A DNA stretch of 64,000 nucleotides. Origin: JAPOXR01 sp963664715. Its GTDB lineage: Bacteria > Pseudomonadota > Alphaproteobacteria > Rhodobacterales > Rhodobacteraceae. Every line of letters starts with the position of its first letter. Within the stretch, counting starts at the first letter, position 1. Of this stretch, positions 18,355 through 27,485 are shown piece after piece. A model generated the notes under the pieces. It was not told the DNA's origin. It saw nothing but the letters and a program-made list of their open reading frames with translations, and did not search any database. Made by a program: the position numbers and the translations under genes. The DNA is taken from NCBI GenBank assembly GCA_963664715.2, contig CAXXUY010000016.1, positions 62,001 to 126,000 of the forward strand, written 5' to 3'.

Positions 18355-20208
18355 ATGGCAAAGGCAAACCGCACCAAGGGCACGAACGTCGTCGTCTATA
18401 TTCTCATTGGCCTGTTGGTGGCCGGACTGGCAGGATTCGGTATCGGCGGATTCTCAACATCGGTCAGGGCAATCGGCTCCGTGGGAGACGAGGAAATATC
18501 CGTCGATGAATATGTTCGTGCGCTGCAGGCGGAAATCGATGGTTTCACTCGCCTGACCGGGACCAACATCTCCGCAAGCCAGGCAGTTGAAATCGGTCTC
18601 GACAGGCAGGCGCTGGAAGGACTTTATCTTCAGGCAGCCCTGAATAATGAAGCTGCAAGGCTGGGCTTGTCGGTCGGCGACAGCACCGTCCTGGAACAGT
18701 TGAGCCTCATGGCTGCATTCCAGGGGATCGACGGGGAGTTTGATCAGGACAGCTATGAATTTGCCCTCGAGAGAGCAGGCCTCAGTCCTGCGGAATTTGA
18801 CGAGATATTACGGGAAGGCGAGGCCCGGGAGATCGTCAGGTCATCGATTGTGGGTGGCATAAGCCCATCCAGGACCTACCTTGATGACCTCGTCGAGTTT
18901 AGCCTGAACACGCGCAGTTTCACCTGGGCGGCGATCGGCGAGGAAGATCTGCCGGACCCGGTTCCTGACTGGACGGATTCCGACCTGCGAACCTATTACG
19001 AAGACAACCCGGACGAGTTTACTGATCCCGAAATGAGAGCAGTCACATATGCGTGGCTTGCACCGGATATGCTGTCTCCGAATTTGGATGTTGACGAAGA
19101 CACCATTCGTGCCGAATACGCAGCCCGATCCGACATATACAATCTTCCGGAGCGAAGAGTCGTTGACCGGTTGGTATTTCCTGATGCCGAGGCCGCCCGG
19201 CTGGCCAAGGAGAGGCTGGACTCCAAGGAAATCGGGTTCGTCGAAATGCTCTTGGAACGACGCATAGCATTGGCAGACGTGGAACTCGGGGAAGTTGACC
19301 GTTCCGATCTGACGGAAGACGCCGCCGCTCTCCTGTTCGGCAGTTCCGAAACCGGAATATTCGGCCCGGTCGAATCGCAGTTGGGGCCGGCAATATTCAG
19401 GGTAAATGCTGTCTTGACCGGGCGCGTGACGCCGTTCGAGGAAGCAAGGGAAGAACTGGCCCGTGATTTGGCGATTGAATCGGCAAGGGACGAAATCGCT
19501 GATCGCGTCGACAGCTACGAGGATCTGTTGGCAAGTGGCGCAACCCTGGAAGAACTTGTTGCCGACACCGAACTGAGGTTTTCGTCCATGTCGTACGGAC
19601 CGGAAACGAGAGATGGTATTGCGCGGCATCCAGAGTTCCGCGCGGCGGTGGAAGCGTTGTCGGAAGGCGATTTTCCGGAACTCGCCAACCTGTCCGATGG
19701 CGGTGTGTTTGCAGTCCGGCTAAACGATATCATCCCTCCGGCGTTGAGGCCGTTTAACGCAGCTAGGGACGAAGTTGCCGCGGCCTGGCGGGAACAGAAG
19801 GTCGCCGAATTGGTTAGGGCGCATGCAGAGAGCATCCGGGCAGATCTGGCATCGGGAAGCACATTTGAGGAACTGGCCCTGACCGCGACATATGCAGAAG
19901 ACATCGGAAGGTCCGAGTACTACCTGGACGGACCGTCGGGGCTTGTTGCCGCTGCATTTGAACTGGGCGTCGATGATGTTTCCGTATTCGGTGAAGGCGT
20001 GGAGGTCGGCATCGTGCGGCTCAACTCAATCAATCAGGTCGGTATGGATGACGAGATCGCCATGTCGCTGAGGGATGCGCTGTCAGGGCAAGTGAGTGCT
20101 GCCACCGGCCAGGATGTATTCAGGCTGTATTCGGAATACCTGCAGAAGAGTGCCGGGATTGAAATCGATCACGCTACGATCACTTCGATACATGCCCAAT
20201 TGCAGTAA
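18355..20208 (+). CDS. ppiD: Membrane-anchored periplasmic peptidyl-prolyl isomerase/chaperone, PpiD-like
   Basis: 617 residues with AAGGAGC just before ATG. One N-terminal membrane anchor (about residues 12-33), then a SurA/PpiD-type chaperone domain (SVGDEEISVDEYVRALQAE ... NNEAARLGLSVGD) and a long C-terminal part that includes a parvulin-like region around 240-350. It helps newly exported proteins fold at the inner membrane. It sits ten bases before trpE; I recall this pairing as conserved in Rhodobacterales. The parvulin motif is weak, so chaperone rather than isomerase activity is likely. Confidence 0.85.
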   Translation: MAKANRTKGTNVVVYILIGLLVAGLAGFGIGGFSTSVRAIGSVGDEEISVDEYVRALQAEIDGFTRLTGTNISASQAVEIGLDRQALEGLYLQAALNNEAARLGLSVGDSTVLEQLSLMAAFQGIDGEFDQDSYEFALERAGLSPAEFDEILREGEAREIVRSSIVGGISPSRTYLDDLVEFSLNTRSFTWAAIGEEDLPDPVPDWTDSDLRTYYEDNPDEFTDPEMRAVTYAWLAPDMLSPNLDVDEDTIRAEYAARSDIYNLPERRVVDRLVFPDAEAARLAKERLDSKEIGFVEMLLERRIALADVELGEVDRSDLTEDAAALLFGSSETGIFGPVESQLGPAIFRVNAVLTGRVTPFEEAREELARDLAIESARDEIADRVDSYEDLLASGATLEELVADTELRFSSMSYGPETRDGIARHPEFRAAVEALSEGDFPELANLSDGGVFAVRLNDIIPPALRPFNAARDEVAAAWREQKVAELVRAHAESIRADLASGSTFEELALTATYAEDIGRSEYYLDGPSGLVAAAFELGVDDVSVFGEGVEVGIVRLNSINQVGMDDEIAMSLRDALSGQVSAATGQDVFRLYSEYLQKSAGIEIDHATITSIHAQLQ

Positions 20209-20218
20209 GGCATGACAG

Positions 20219-21766
20219 ATGCCGATCTTACCCGATTTCGATGATTTCGAGAGAGGCTACGAGGCCGGCGAGAACCAGGTCGTGTATCAGGCTCTGGCTG
20301 CAGATCTGGATACACCTGTATCATTGATGCTCAAGCTTGCTGATGCTGACCAAAACAGCTTCATGCTCGAGTCGGTTACCGGAGGCGAGATACGCGGCCG
20401 CTATTCCATAGTCGGGATGAACCCCGACCTGATCTGGGAGTGCCAGGGCGATACAGCGCGAATCGACAGAACCCCTGCACTCCGGGAGGATAGCTGGTCG
20501 GAAGAACCGGTTGATCCCCTTTCATCGCTGCGAAACCTCATAAATGAGAGCAGGATCGCGTTACCGTCTTCTCTGCCGGCGAGTTCGGCCGGTCTGTTCG
20601 GGTATCTGGGTTATGACATGGCGAGGCTTGCCGAGCGTCTGCCGAACGTCAATGAGGACCGGATCGGAACTCCTGATGCCGTCCTGATCCGACCATCTGT
20701 TGTCGCAGTGCTCGATGGCGTAAAGGGCGACGTCACGGTTGTCAGCCCGGCCTGGTTCGGTGACGGAATTCCGGCAGAAAAGGCGTATGCGTCGGCGCGG
20801 TCACGTGTCTTGAAGGCGGTCGACAGGCTTGAAGGCTCCCCCGGACATTCGAACCGGATTCTCGGGCAGACTTCGTTCCCGGCCACCGTTCAGCCTGGAT
20901 TGGCCAAGGAAGATTTCGTGTCAATCGTCAGAAAGGCAAAGCAGTATATCGGCGACGGTGACATATTTCAGGTAGTGCTGAGCCATCGTCTGAACTTCGA
21001 GTTCAACCAGAGCCCGATCTCCCTGTACAGGGCACTTCGACGCACCAATCCCTCACCATTCATGTTCTTCTTCAACTTCGGCGAATTCCAGGTGATCGGT
21101 GCAAGTCCAGAAATCCTCGTAAGGGTTTTTGACAGGACCATTACGATCCGGCCCCTGGCAGGCAGCCGTCCCAGAGGAGAATCTCCGGATGAGGATGCGA
21201 GGCTGGGCGAAGAGTTGCTCGCTGACGAGAAAGAAAGAGCCGAGCACTTGATGTTGCTGGACCTTGGCCGAAATGACGTGGGTCGGGTCGCAAGAACGGG
21301 AACCGTTCGCCCGACCGAGGTGTTTGCAATCGAACGCTACTCGCACGTGATGCACATCGTTTCCAACGTGGAAGGGGAGCTGTCGGCTGAGCACGACGCG
21401 CTTTCGGCACTACTTGCCGGCCTTCCGGCAGGGACCGTGTCCGGGGCGCCAAAGGTGCGGGCTATGGAAATCATCGATGAATTGGAAATCGAAAAGCGCG
21501 GTGTTTATGGTGGAGGTGTCGGGTATTTTTCCGCCAATGGTGACATGGACATGTGCATTGCCCTGCGGACTTCGGTCTTGAAGGGCAACCAGTTATTCGT
21601 CCAGGCAGGAGCGGGAATCGTTCATGACAGCGATCCCGATACAGAGTGGCAGGAAACGGTGAACAAGGCCCAGGCGCTGCGCAACGCTGCTGCTGAGGCA
21701 TCCATGTTTGCCGGCGATGAGCGAACCGGGCGAGGCAACCGGAGCAAGGGCAACGGCGCGAATTGA
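20219..21766 (+). CDS. trpE: Anthranilate synthase component I
   Basis: Chorismate-binding subunit that makes anthranilate for tryptophan synthesis, 515 residues. The N-terminal feedback site LLES-type motif is SFMLESVTGG (about 43-52). The catalytic core includes GDIFQVVLSHR, RTNPSPFMFFF, GASPEILVR and PLAGSRPRG, and it ends with the AGAGIVHDSDPDTEWQETVNKA signature. It follows ppiD after 10 bases with no room for an attenuator, so any tryptophan control acts further upstream or on the enzyme. Confidence 0.96.
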   Translation: MPILPDFDDFERGYEAGENQVVYQALAADLDTPVSLMLKLADADQNSFMLESVTGGEIRGRYSIVGMNPDLIWECQGDTARIDRTPALREDSWSEEPVDPLSSLRNLINESRIALPSSLPASSAGLFGYLGYDMARLAERLPNVNEDRIGTPDAVLIRPSVVAVLDGVKGDVTVVSPAWFGDGIPAEKAYASARSRVLKAVDRLEGSPGHSNRILGQTSFPATVQPGLAKEDFVSIVRKAKQYIGDGDIFQVVLSHRLNFEFNQSPISLYRALRRTNPSPFMFFFNFGEFQVIGASPEILVRVFDRTITIRPLAGSRPRGESPDEDARLGEELLADEKERAEHLMLLDLGRNDVGRVARTGTVRPTEVFAIERYSHVMHIVSNVEGELSAEHDALSALLAGLPAGTVSGAPKVRAMEIIDELEIEKRGVYGGGVGYFSANGDMDMCIALRTSVLKGNQLFVQAGAGIVHDSDPDTEWQETVNKAQALRNAAAEASMFAGDERTGRGNRSKGNGAN

Positions 21767-21818
21767 TTTTGGCTTGCCTGGCCGACCCGGGCACCACAAC
21801 ACAGGATCACGACCAGAC

Positions 21819-22403
21819 ATGCTGCTGCTGATAGACAATTACGACAGTTTCACTTTCAATCTTGCCCAGTATCTCGGGGAGTTGAAGGCTGAAGTTGTCG
21901 TACGGCGCAATGACGAATTGACGGCGCAGGATGCGATTGGCATGGAACCGGAATCCATCGTGATTTCGCCAGGCCCCTGCACGCCTGACAAGGCAGGAAT
22001 CTGCATTGAACTCGTAGAGCGGGCCGCTGAAAGTTCAATTCCGATCCTCGGAATCTGTCTCGGTCACCAGGCAATTGGCAGCGCTTTTGGAGGACGGGTC
22101 GTGAAATGCCATGAAGTCGTCCACGGAAAGACCGATGAAGTGTTTCACTCGGGTTCAGTATTGATGAGTGACATTCCGTCGCCTCTCAGGGCAACACGCT
22201 ATCACTCGCTTGTCGTCGAGAAGTCCAGCCTTCCCGGGCAGTTGGAGGTGGTGGCTTGGAACCGGGACGGCATAATCATGGGGCTGCAGCACCGGGACTT
22301 GCCCGTTTACGGCTTGCAGTTTCATCCCGAGAGCATTGCTTCCGAACACGGACACCATGTACTGGGCAGATTCTTGAAGCAATCAGGAGCCCGATATGAG
22401 TGA
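21819..22403 (+). CDS. trpG: Anthranilate synthase component II (glutamine amidotransferase)
   Basis: Class I glutamine amidotransferase that feeds ammonia to TrpE, 194 residues. Start at MLLLIDNYDSFTFN, the family N terminus; the frame is open 37 codons upstream into trpE but that part is not protein-like for the family. The nucleophile cysteine is in GICLGHQAIG, and the His-Glu pair is in LQFHPESIASEHG. It overlaps trpD by 8 bases, implying coupled translation. Confidence 0.96.
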   Translation: MLLLIDNYDSFTFNLAQYLGELKAEVVVRRNDELTAQDAIGMEPESIVISPGPCTPDKAGICIELVERAAESSIPILGICLGHQAIGSAFGGRVVKCHEVVHGKTDEVFHSGSVLMSDIPSPLRATRYHSLVVEKSSLPGQLEVVAWNRDGIIMGLQHRDLPVYGLQFHPESIASEHGHHVLGRFLKQSGARYE

Positions 22404-23418
22404 CAAACTCAAGGAGCATATTGCTGTTGCCTGCGTGCGTCCCCTCACAAGGGATGAAGCGCAATCGGCGTTTGCAACCATCATGAATGGTCATGCAACC
22501 CCTGCTCAGATTGGGGGGCTCCTGATGGCCATGAGGTCCAGGGGCGAGACCGTGGAGGAATACGCCGCCGCCGCGTCCGTAATGAGAGAGAAATGCCGTT
22601 CAGTTTCGGCGCCGGATGACGCAATCGACATCGTCGGCACCGGTGGAGACGGGAAAGGCACCCTCAACATCTCGACTGCAACAGCTCTTGTCGTTGCCGG
22701 GGCCGGAGTGCCGGTCGCCAAGCACGGAAACCGGAACCTGTCTTCACTTTCTGGTGCGGCGGATGTCCTCACGTCGCTCGGCGTGAACACATCGGTTGAT
22801 CCCGAGGTCATCGAAAGGGCGATATCCGATGCCTGTATCGGATTCATGATGGCGCCCATGCACCATCCGGCAATGAAGCATGTGATGCCTGTTCGACAGG
22901 AACTTGGCACCAGAACAATTTTCAACATCCTGGGGCCGCTCACGAACCCGGCAGGAGTCAAGAGCCAGTTATCCGGCGCGTTTTCGCGGCAATTGATCCG
23001 TCCGATGACGGAGACACTGCGCCAGCTCGGCAGCAATTCGGTCTGGGTTGTCCACGGGGAAGATGGAACTGACGAGATCTCGATCAGCGGACCCACCCAT
23101 GTCTGCCGACTTGAAAAGGGAAGGATCACCGAGTTTGCCCTGAATCCCGATGACGCCGGCCTGCCCGCCCATCCGTTCGAAGAGATAGTAGGCGGAACAC
23201 CCGACTACAATGCAGCCAAGTTGAAATCACTGCTTTCCGGCGAACAGTCCGCCTATCTTGACGCCGTGCTGCTCAATGCAGCCGCGGCGTTCGTCGTCGC
23301 CGAGGCGGCAGCCTCACTTTCGGAAGGGGTCGAACTCGCCAGGACCAGCATCAACAGCGGATCCGCCAGGAACAGCTTGGAGAAACTGGTCAGGATAACG
23401 AACCCAGTTACCGAATGA
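22396..23418 (+). CDS. trpD: Anthranilate phosphoribosyltransferase
   Basis: Second step of tryptophan synthesis: transfers phosphoribose from PRPP to anthranilate. 340 residues, full length. The PRPP loop GTGGDGKGTLNIST, the KHGNRNLSS stretch and the FNILGPLTNPAG signature are intact. In the related gene order trpC follows directly; here the next 3.5 kb hold unrelated sequence, then moaC. Confidence 0.97.
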   Translation: MSDKLKEHIAVACVRPLTRDEAQSAFATIMNGHATPAQIGGLLMAMRSRGETVEEYAAAASVMREKCRSVSAPDDAIDIVGTGGDGKGTLNISTATALVVAGAGVPVAKHGNRNLSSLSGAADVLTSLGVNTSVDPEVIERAISDACIGFMMAPMHHPAMKHVMPVRQELGTRTIFNILGPLTNPAGVKSQLSGAFSRQLIRPMTETLRQLGSNSVWVVHGEDGTDEISISGPTHVCRLEKGRITEFALNPDDAGLPAHPFEEIVGGTPDYNAAKLKSLLSGEQSAYLDAVLLNAAAAFVVAEAAASLSEGVELARTSINSGSARNSLEKLVRITNPVTE

Positions 23419-23766
23419 CGAGCTGACGGCGGCCCGGGGTGCAATTCCAACATGAGCACAGCGCATGGCCGGGCCTGGGCTAATCCGGGTGTTTTTTCGG
23501 GATGATGCGGCCGTGTCAGGCTGGACTGTACCTGCGCCGAGCAGGATGATGTCGGATTCGGGAACGGGCACATTTCGGCAGGCTTGAGCGACTGGCCCTC
23601 GCAACCCGGTCCCTCGCTTGACACGGGATGCTTTGCCGGGTTGACTTTGGTGTGCCCGGCCTTGCATTGTCGGCGTTTTGCTTTTGCGCTCTGTCGAGCT
23701 GTTTGATTTGGTTTGTCGGTTGTTGGTTTGTCGGTTTAGGAATGATCGTGACCGGAGCTGCTGGCC
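23419..23766. other. Intergenic region after trpD
   Basis: About 350 bases without a gene. Its second half becomes T/G-rich (tandem repeat at 23708-23736) before composition rises sharply at 23767. No trpC sequence can be read in any frame. This is the left border of the exporter segment. Confidence 0.5.
23708..23736 (+). repeat. Tandem 15-base repeat
   Basis: Two copies of TTGGTTTGTCGGTT, at 23708-23721 and 23723-23736, period 15, identical. It lies at the left border of the exporter segment and could be slippage or an insertion scar. Confidence 0.8.
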
Positions 23767-24189
23767 ATGAAGATACCTGGCGCATATCGGGAGGGCTTCG
23801 AGCGAAGCAGGGCTGCCAATCCGGAATTGGCGGAGCGCTCTGTCGGCCGCACCCATCTGGGCGATCCGCTCGCCGACGCGATGATCGCCGATCCTGCGGA
23901 ACCCGGCAGGCAGGCGCCCGGCCGCCGGGTGTGGTTTGTCCTGCATGGCGGCGCTGAATCGGCGCTGCGCGCTGCGCCTGCCTCGGCCGGGAAGGTCTCG
24001 AACCTGACCGCGATTCTCGACATGTCCGTGTTTGACAGGGCGGGGATCAGGCTGGAATTGCCGGACCCTGTCCACTCGGGGAGGTCGTCGGGATGGCAGG
24101 GCCGGATCCCGGCGGGCGCCGGCCCCTTCCTTTCAGCTTCCGGATTGCGGGCTGGATTGCATCGATGTGGTTCCGGGTCCCGTCTCTGA
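23767..24189 (+). pseudogene. N-terminal fragment resembling MpaB/DUF2236-type oxygenases
   Basis: A 140-codon frame. The start MKIPGAYREGFERSRAANPELAE and then THLGDPLADAMIADPAE look like the N terminus I recall for the MpaB/DUF2236 oxygenase family. After about residue 50 the likeness fades (one more patch at ESALRAAP). The end overlaps the exporter in another frame. The catalytic, heme-binding part is missing, so this is probably a decayed or truncated gene. The identification is from memory and is modest. Confidence 0.35.
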
Positions 24190-26486
24190 TTGCCGAACTG
24201 GTGCGCCCGGCCATGCTGGAGCGGCTGGTCGCCATGGTGCTGACATACCGCTGGCGCACGATTGCGCTTGCGGGGCTGGTGATGATTGTCCTGGCTGCGG
24301 GTGTCAGGTTCATCGGCGTGACCAATGACTATCGCAGCCTTTTCGACCGGGACGATCCGTATCTGGCTGCGTTCAGCGCCTTCGAGCAGGTCTATGGCGC
24401 CTCGAACCTGGCGCTGATTGCGGTTGCGCCCCGGGATGGCACGGTGTTTGCCGGCGAGGCCCTCGCCGTCCTCGAGGAGGTGACCGATGCCGCCTGGACG
24501 ACGCCGTATTCGACCCGCGTCGATTCGCTTGCCAATTTCAGCCACAGCCGGGCCGAGGGTGACGAGCTGATCGTCGAAGCGCTGATCGAGGATGCAGCTT
24601 CGTTGGAGGCCGATGATATCGGGCGGATCGAGGCGATTGCGCTGGGCGAGCCGGAGCTGGTCGGCCGGCTCGTATCCCGGGATGGCGGTGTGGCCGGCGT
24701 GGTCATCACCTTTGCCCTTCCCGACGATCCCGACGCTGCGGTGGTCGAGATCACCGATCATCTCGCCGGGATCCTGGACAGGGCGGGTGCGGACTATCCC
24801 GGCATGGCCTTCCACCTGACCGGCGATGTTCCGCTGAACCGTGCCTTTGCCGATGCGACCAGGGACGATCTCGAGACCCTCACCCCGGTTGTGTTCCTGG
24901 TCATGCTCGCCGCCACGGCATTGCTGCTGCGCTCGCTCTCGGGCACCCTTGCGATCTTCGTGATGCTGGGCTTCGTCATCAACAGCACCGTGGGCGTGGC
25001 CGGCTGGGTCGGCACGGTGTTCAATCCCGTCAATTCCGGGGTCCCGATCATCGTGATGACGGTTGCGGTCGCCCATTCGGTTCACATCGTCTCGGCCACC
25101 CTGTCGGCGCTGGACAGGGGCCTTGTGCGCCGGGAGGCGATTGCCGAGGCCCTGCGCATGAATGCCTGGCCGGTATTCCTGACCTCGCTGACGACGATGA
25201 TCGGTTTCCTGAGTCTCAACTTTTCGAATTCGCCGCCATTCCGCGTGCTCGGCAGCCTGGTTGCGTTCGGCGTCTTCTGCGCCTTCGTCTACAGCCTGAC
25301 CCTGCTTCCGGCGCTGCTCTCGGTGCTGCCGCTGCGGTCCCGGGCCCGGGGTTCTGCCGGCCCTGCGCTGTTCGAGCGTTTCGGCGGCTTCGTCATCGCC
25401 CGGCGGGGGGTGCTTCTGGGGTGCTGCACGCTGGTGGCGCTGGTGCTGGTGACCGGCATCCACCGGATCGAGCTGACCGACAACTGGACCCGGTATCTCG
25501 GCGAGCGCTACCAGTTCCGCCGGGATACCGATTTCGTGATCGGGAACCTGACGGGGATGGAGAGCCTCGAATATTCCCTGGCTTCGGGGAGCGAAGGCGG
25601 GATCACCGATCCGGCCTACCTGCAGCGGGTCGAGGCGTTCGCCGGGTGGTTCCGCCGTCAGCCCGAGGTGTTTCACGTGCAGGCCTTTTCCGACATCATG
25701 AAGCGTCTGAACCGGAACATGCATGGCGACGAGCCGTCCCGCTACCGTCTGCCGGACAGCCCGGAGCTGGCGGCGCAGTTCCTGCTGCTCTACGAGTTTT
25801 CCCTGCCGGTCGGCCGGGACCTGAACGACCGGATCGACGTGGCGAGGGCGAATACGCGCATGACGGTGGTGATGCGGAGCCTGACCTCCCGGCAGCAGCT
25901 GGAACTCGACCGGCGGGCGCAGGGCTGGATCCGGGAGAACGCCCCGGGGCTGTCGGCCGAGGCCACGGGGGTCACCATCGTCTTTGCGCACCTGTCCCAG
26001 ACCAATATCCGGAGCATGCTGACCGGCACCATCGCCGCGATGGCGCTGATCTCGCTGATCCTGGTGCTGGTGTTCAGAAGCGTGCTGCTGGGGCTGGTCA
26101 GCCTCGTGCCGAACTTCATACCGGCCGCGCTGAGCTTCGGGATCTGGGGCTACCTCGTCGGCCGGGTCGGCCTTGCCGGCTCGGTGATGACCGCGATCGC
26201 ATTCGGCATCATCGTCGATGATACCATCCATTTCCTCAGCAAGTATCTGAAGGCGCGGCGGGGCGGGGCCGCACCGGCAGACGCCGTGCGCTCGACCTTT
26301 GCCATCGTCGGACATGCGATGTGGACCACGACCGTGGTGCTGTGCCTCGGCTTCCTCGTATTCGCGGCATCGGGCTTCGAGATCAGCTGGGCACTCGGCC
26401 TGCTGGTCACGCTGACGATCTTCATCGCACTGCTCGCCGACTTCCTGCTCCTGCCACCGCTGCTCATGGCCGTCGACCGGAAATAA
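24093..26486 (+). CDS. RND-superfamily (MMPL-type) exporter
   Basis: 797 residues; ATG at 24093 is supported by a GGGGAGG eight bases upstream. The layout is two repeats, each with one membrane helix, a large periplasmic domain and five more helices: first helix about residues 53-72, periplasmic loop about 75-255, helix block about 260-400, then the repeat from about 440. The second block carries the conserved GIIVDDTIHFLSKY, whose Asp pair is typical of proton relay in this family. Members export lipids, hopanoids or hydrophobic compounds. Its C- and G-rich codon use contrasts with trpD and moaC on either side. Stands where trpC is expected. Confidence 0.88.
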   Translation: MAGPDPGGRRPLPFSFRIAGWIASMWFRVPSLIAELVRPAMLERLVAMVLTYRWRTIALAGLVMIVLAAGVRFIGVTNDYRSLFDRDDPYLAAFSAFEQVYGASNLALIAVAPRDGTVFAGEALAVLEEVTDAAWTTPYSTRVDSLANFSHSRAEGDELIVEALIEDAASLEADDIGRIEAIALGEPELVGRLVSRDGGVAGVVITFALPDDPDAAVVEITDHLAGILDRAGADYPGMAFHLTGDVPLNRAFADATRDDLETLTPVVFLVMLAATALLLRSLSGTLAIFVMLGFVINSTVGVAGWVGTVFNPVNSGVPIIVMTVAVAHSVHIVSATLSALDRGLVRREAIAEALRMNAWPVFLTSLTTMIGFLSLNFSNSPPFRVLGSLVAFGVFCAFVYSLTLLPALLSVLPLRSRARGSAGPALFERFGGFVIARRGVLLGCCTLVALVLVTGIHRIELTDNWTRYLGERYQFRRDTDFVIGNLTGMESLEYSLASGSEGGITDPAYLQRVEAFAGWFRRQPEVFHVQAFSDIMKRLNRNMHGDEPSRYRLPDSPELAAQFLLLYEFSLPVGRDLNDRIDVARANTRMTVVMRSLTSRQQLELDRRAQGWIRENAPGLSAEATGVTIVFAHLSQTNIRSMLTGTIAAMALISLILVLVFRSVLLGLVSLVPNFIPAALSFGIWGYLVGRVGLAGSVMTAIAFGIIVDDTIHFLSKYLKARRGGAAPADAVRSTFAIVGHAMWTTTVVLCLGFLVFAASGFEISWALGLLVTLTIFIALLADFLLLPPLLMAVDRK

Positions 26487-27005
26487 CCGCAATCCAAACA
26501 ACCCGGGTGCGAATCCGATCTTGCGACACATTCAACCTCGCGCGGCCAGGGCCTGACGGATTTGGATTCGGTTGTCGTTCAACGTGTCAATTCCACATTG
26601 TAACAGCGCGTGGTTGGTCATGGACAAATTCTGTCTTTTCCGGGCGATTCGGTCCATTCGGGCCGGATTGTGCCCGGTGCCGTGCCGGAAGATTCCGGCC
26701 TCGGGCAAGCAGGGACGGCATGGAATCCGGGAGTTTGCGCGCGGAGTATGATCCACCTGAAGCACGCTCATACCGGAGGCTCACCTGAACGCCGCCCGTA
26801 CCCTGTTGAATTCGGTCAGCCAGGTCCACTGCCGTTCCATCCGCCCACATGCCCGCACAGGGCATGTAATCATCCTCTCATGTGCTTTGCGGATATTGCT
26901 TGCTGTTGGTAGAGATTGATCTTGGAGTCGCTGATCCGCCGACTGGTTCGAACTCTGTTTCAGGGATCTGCGTGAAACGACCGACAGGATCACTGGGAGT
27001 CATGA
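26487..27005. other. Intergenic region between exporter and moaC
   Basis: About 520 bases with no gene that I can support and no trace of trpC in the three forward frames. Composition falls back to that of the core genes within it, so the right border of the exporter segment lies here. Confidence 0.5.
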
Positions 27006-27485
27006 ATGGTCAAGCTGTCCCATATCGATGAAACCGGTTCGGCAAGAATGGTCGACATATCCGGAAAACCGTCCAGCAGCCGGGTGGCAGTCGCCAATGC
27101 TACGGTTCTCGTCAGGCCAGAGACACTTGCAGAGATTCGAAACAATTCCCTGAAGAAGGGAGATGTCCTCGGCGTCGCGCGGGTGGCCGGCATCGTCGCA
27201 GCAAAACGGACCCCCGAACTCGTTCCCCTCTGTCATCCGATTGCTATCACGAGCGTAGACGTGCAGTTTCAGCTGGTTGACGATCCAAGCAAGGTCCAGA
27301 TTGAATCAATGGTGACAACGACCGGGCAAACGGGTGTCGAAATGGAAGCGTTGACATCTGTCTCGGTTGCGGCACTGACCATCTATGACATGGTAAAGTC
27401 CGTTGACCGTTCAGCGACAATCACGGATATCCGTCTCGCATTCAAGGATGGCGGCAAATCCGGGCGATACGAAGCATCGCCATGA
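27006..27485 (+). CDS. moaC: Cyclic pyranopterin monophosphate synthase
   Basis: Molybdenum cofactor synthesis: converts the MoaA product to cyclic pyranopterin monophosphate. 159 residues. Signatures include KRTPELVPLCHPIAI with the catalytic lysine and histidine, and TGQTGVEMEALTSVSVAALTIYDM. Its stop overlaps moeA's start (ATGA), so the two are coupled. The second MoCo gene follows directly. Confidence 0.96.
   Translation: MVKLSHIDETGSARMVDISGKPSSSRVAVANATVLVRPETLAEIRNNSLKKGDVLGVARVAGIVAAKRTPELVPLCHPIAITSVDVQFQLVDDPSKVQIESMVTTTGQTGVEMEALTSVSVAALTIYDMVKSVDRSATITDIRLAFKDGGKSGRYEASP

Noticed and set aside
23736..26531. A 931-codon open frame antisense to the exporter
   Set aside because: Composition effect of GC-rich codons: the protein is rich in R, H, Q and D without domains, while the plus strand gives a perfect RND exporter.
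26487..27005. trpC remnant before moaC
   Set aside because: No TIM-barrel motif of indole-glycerol-phosphate synthase in the three forward frames.
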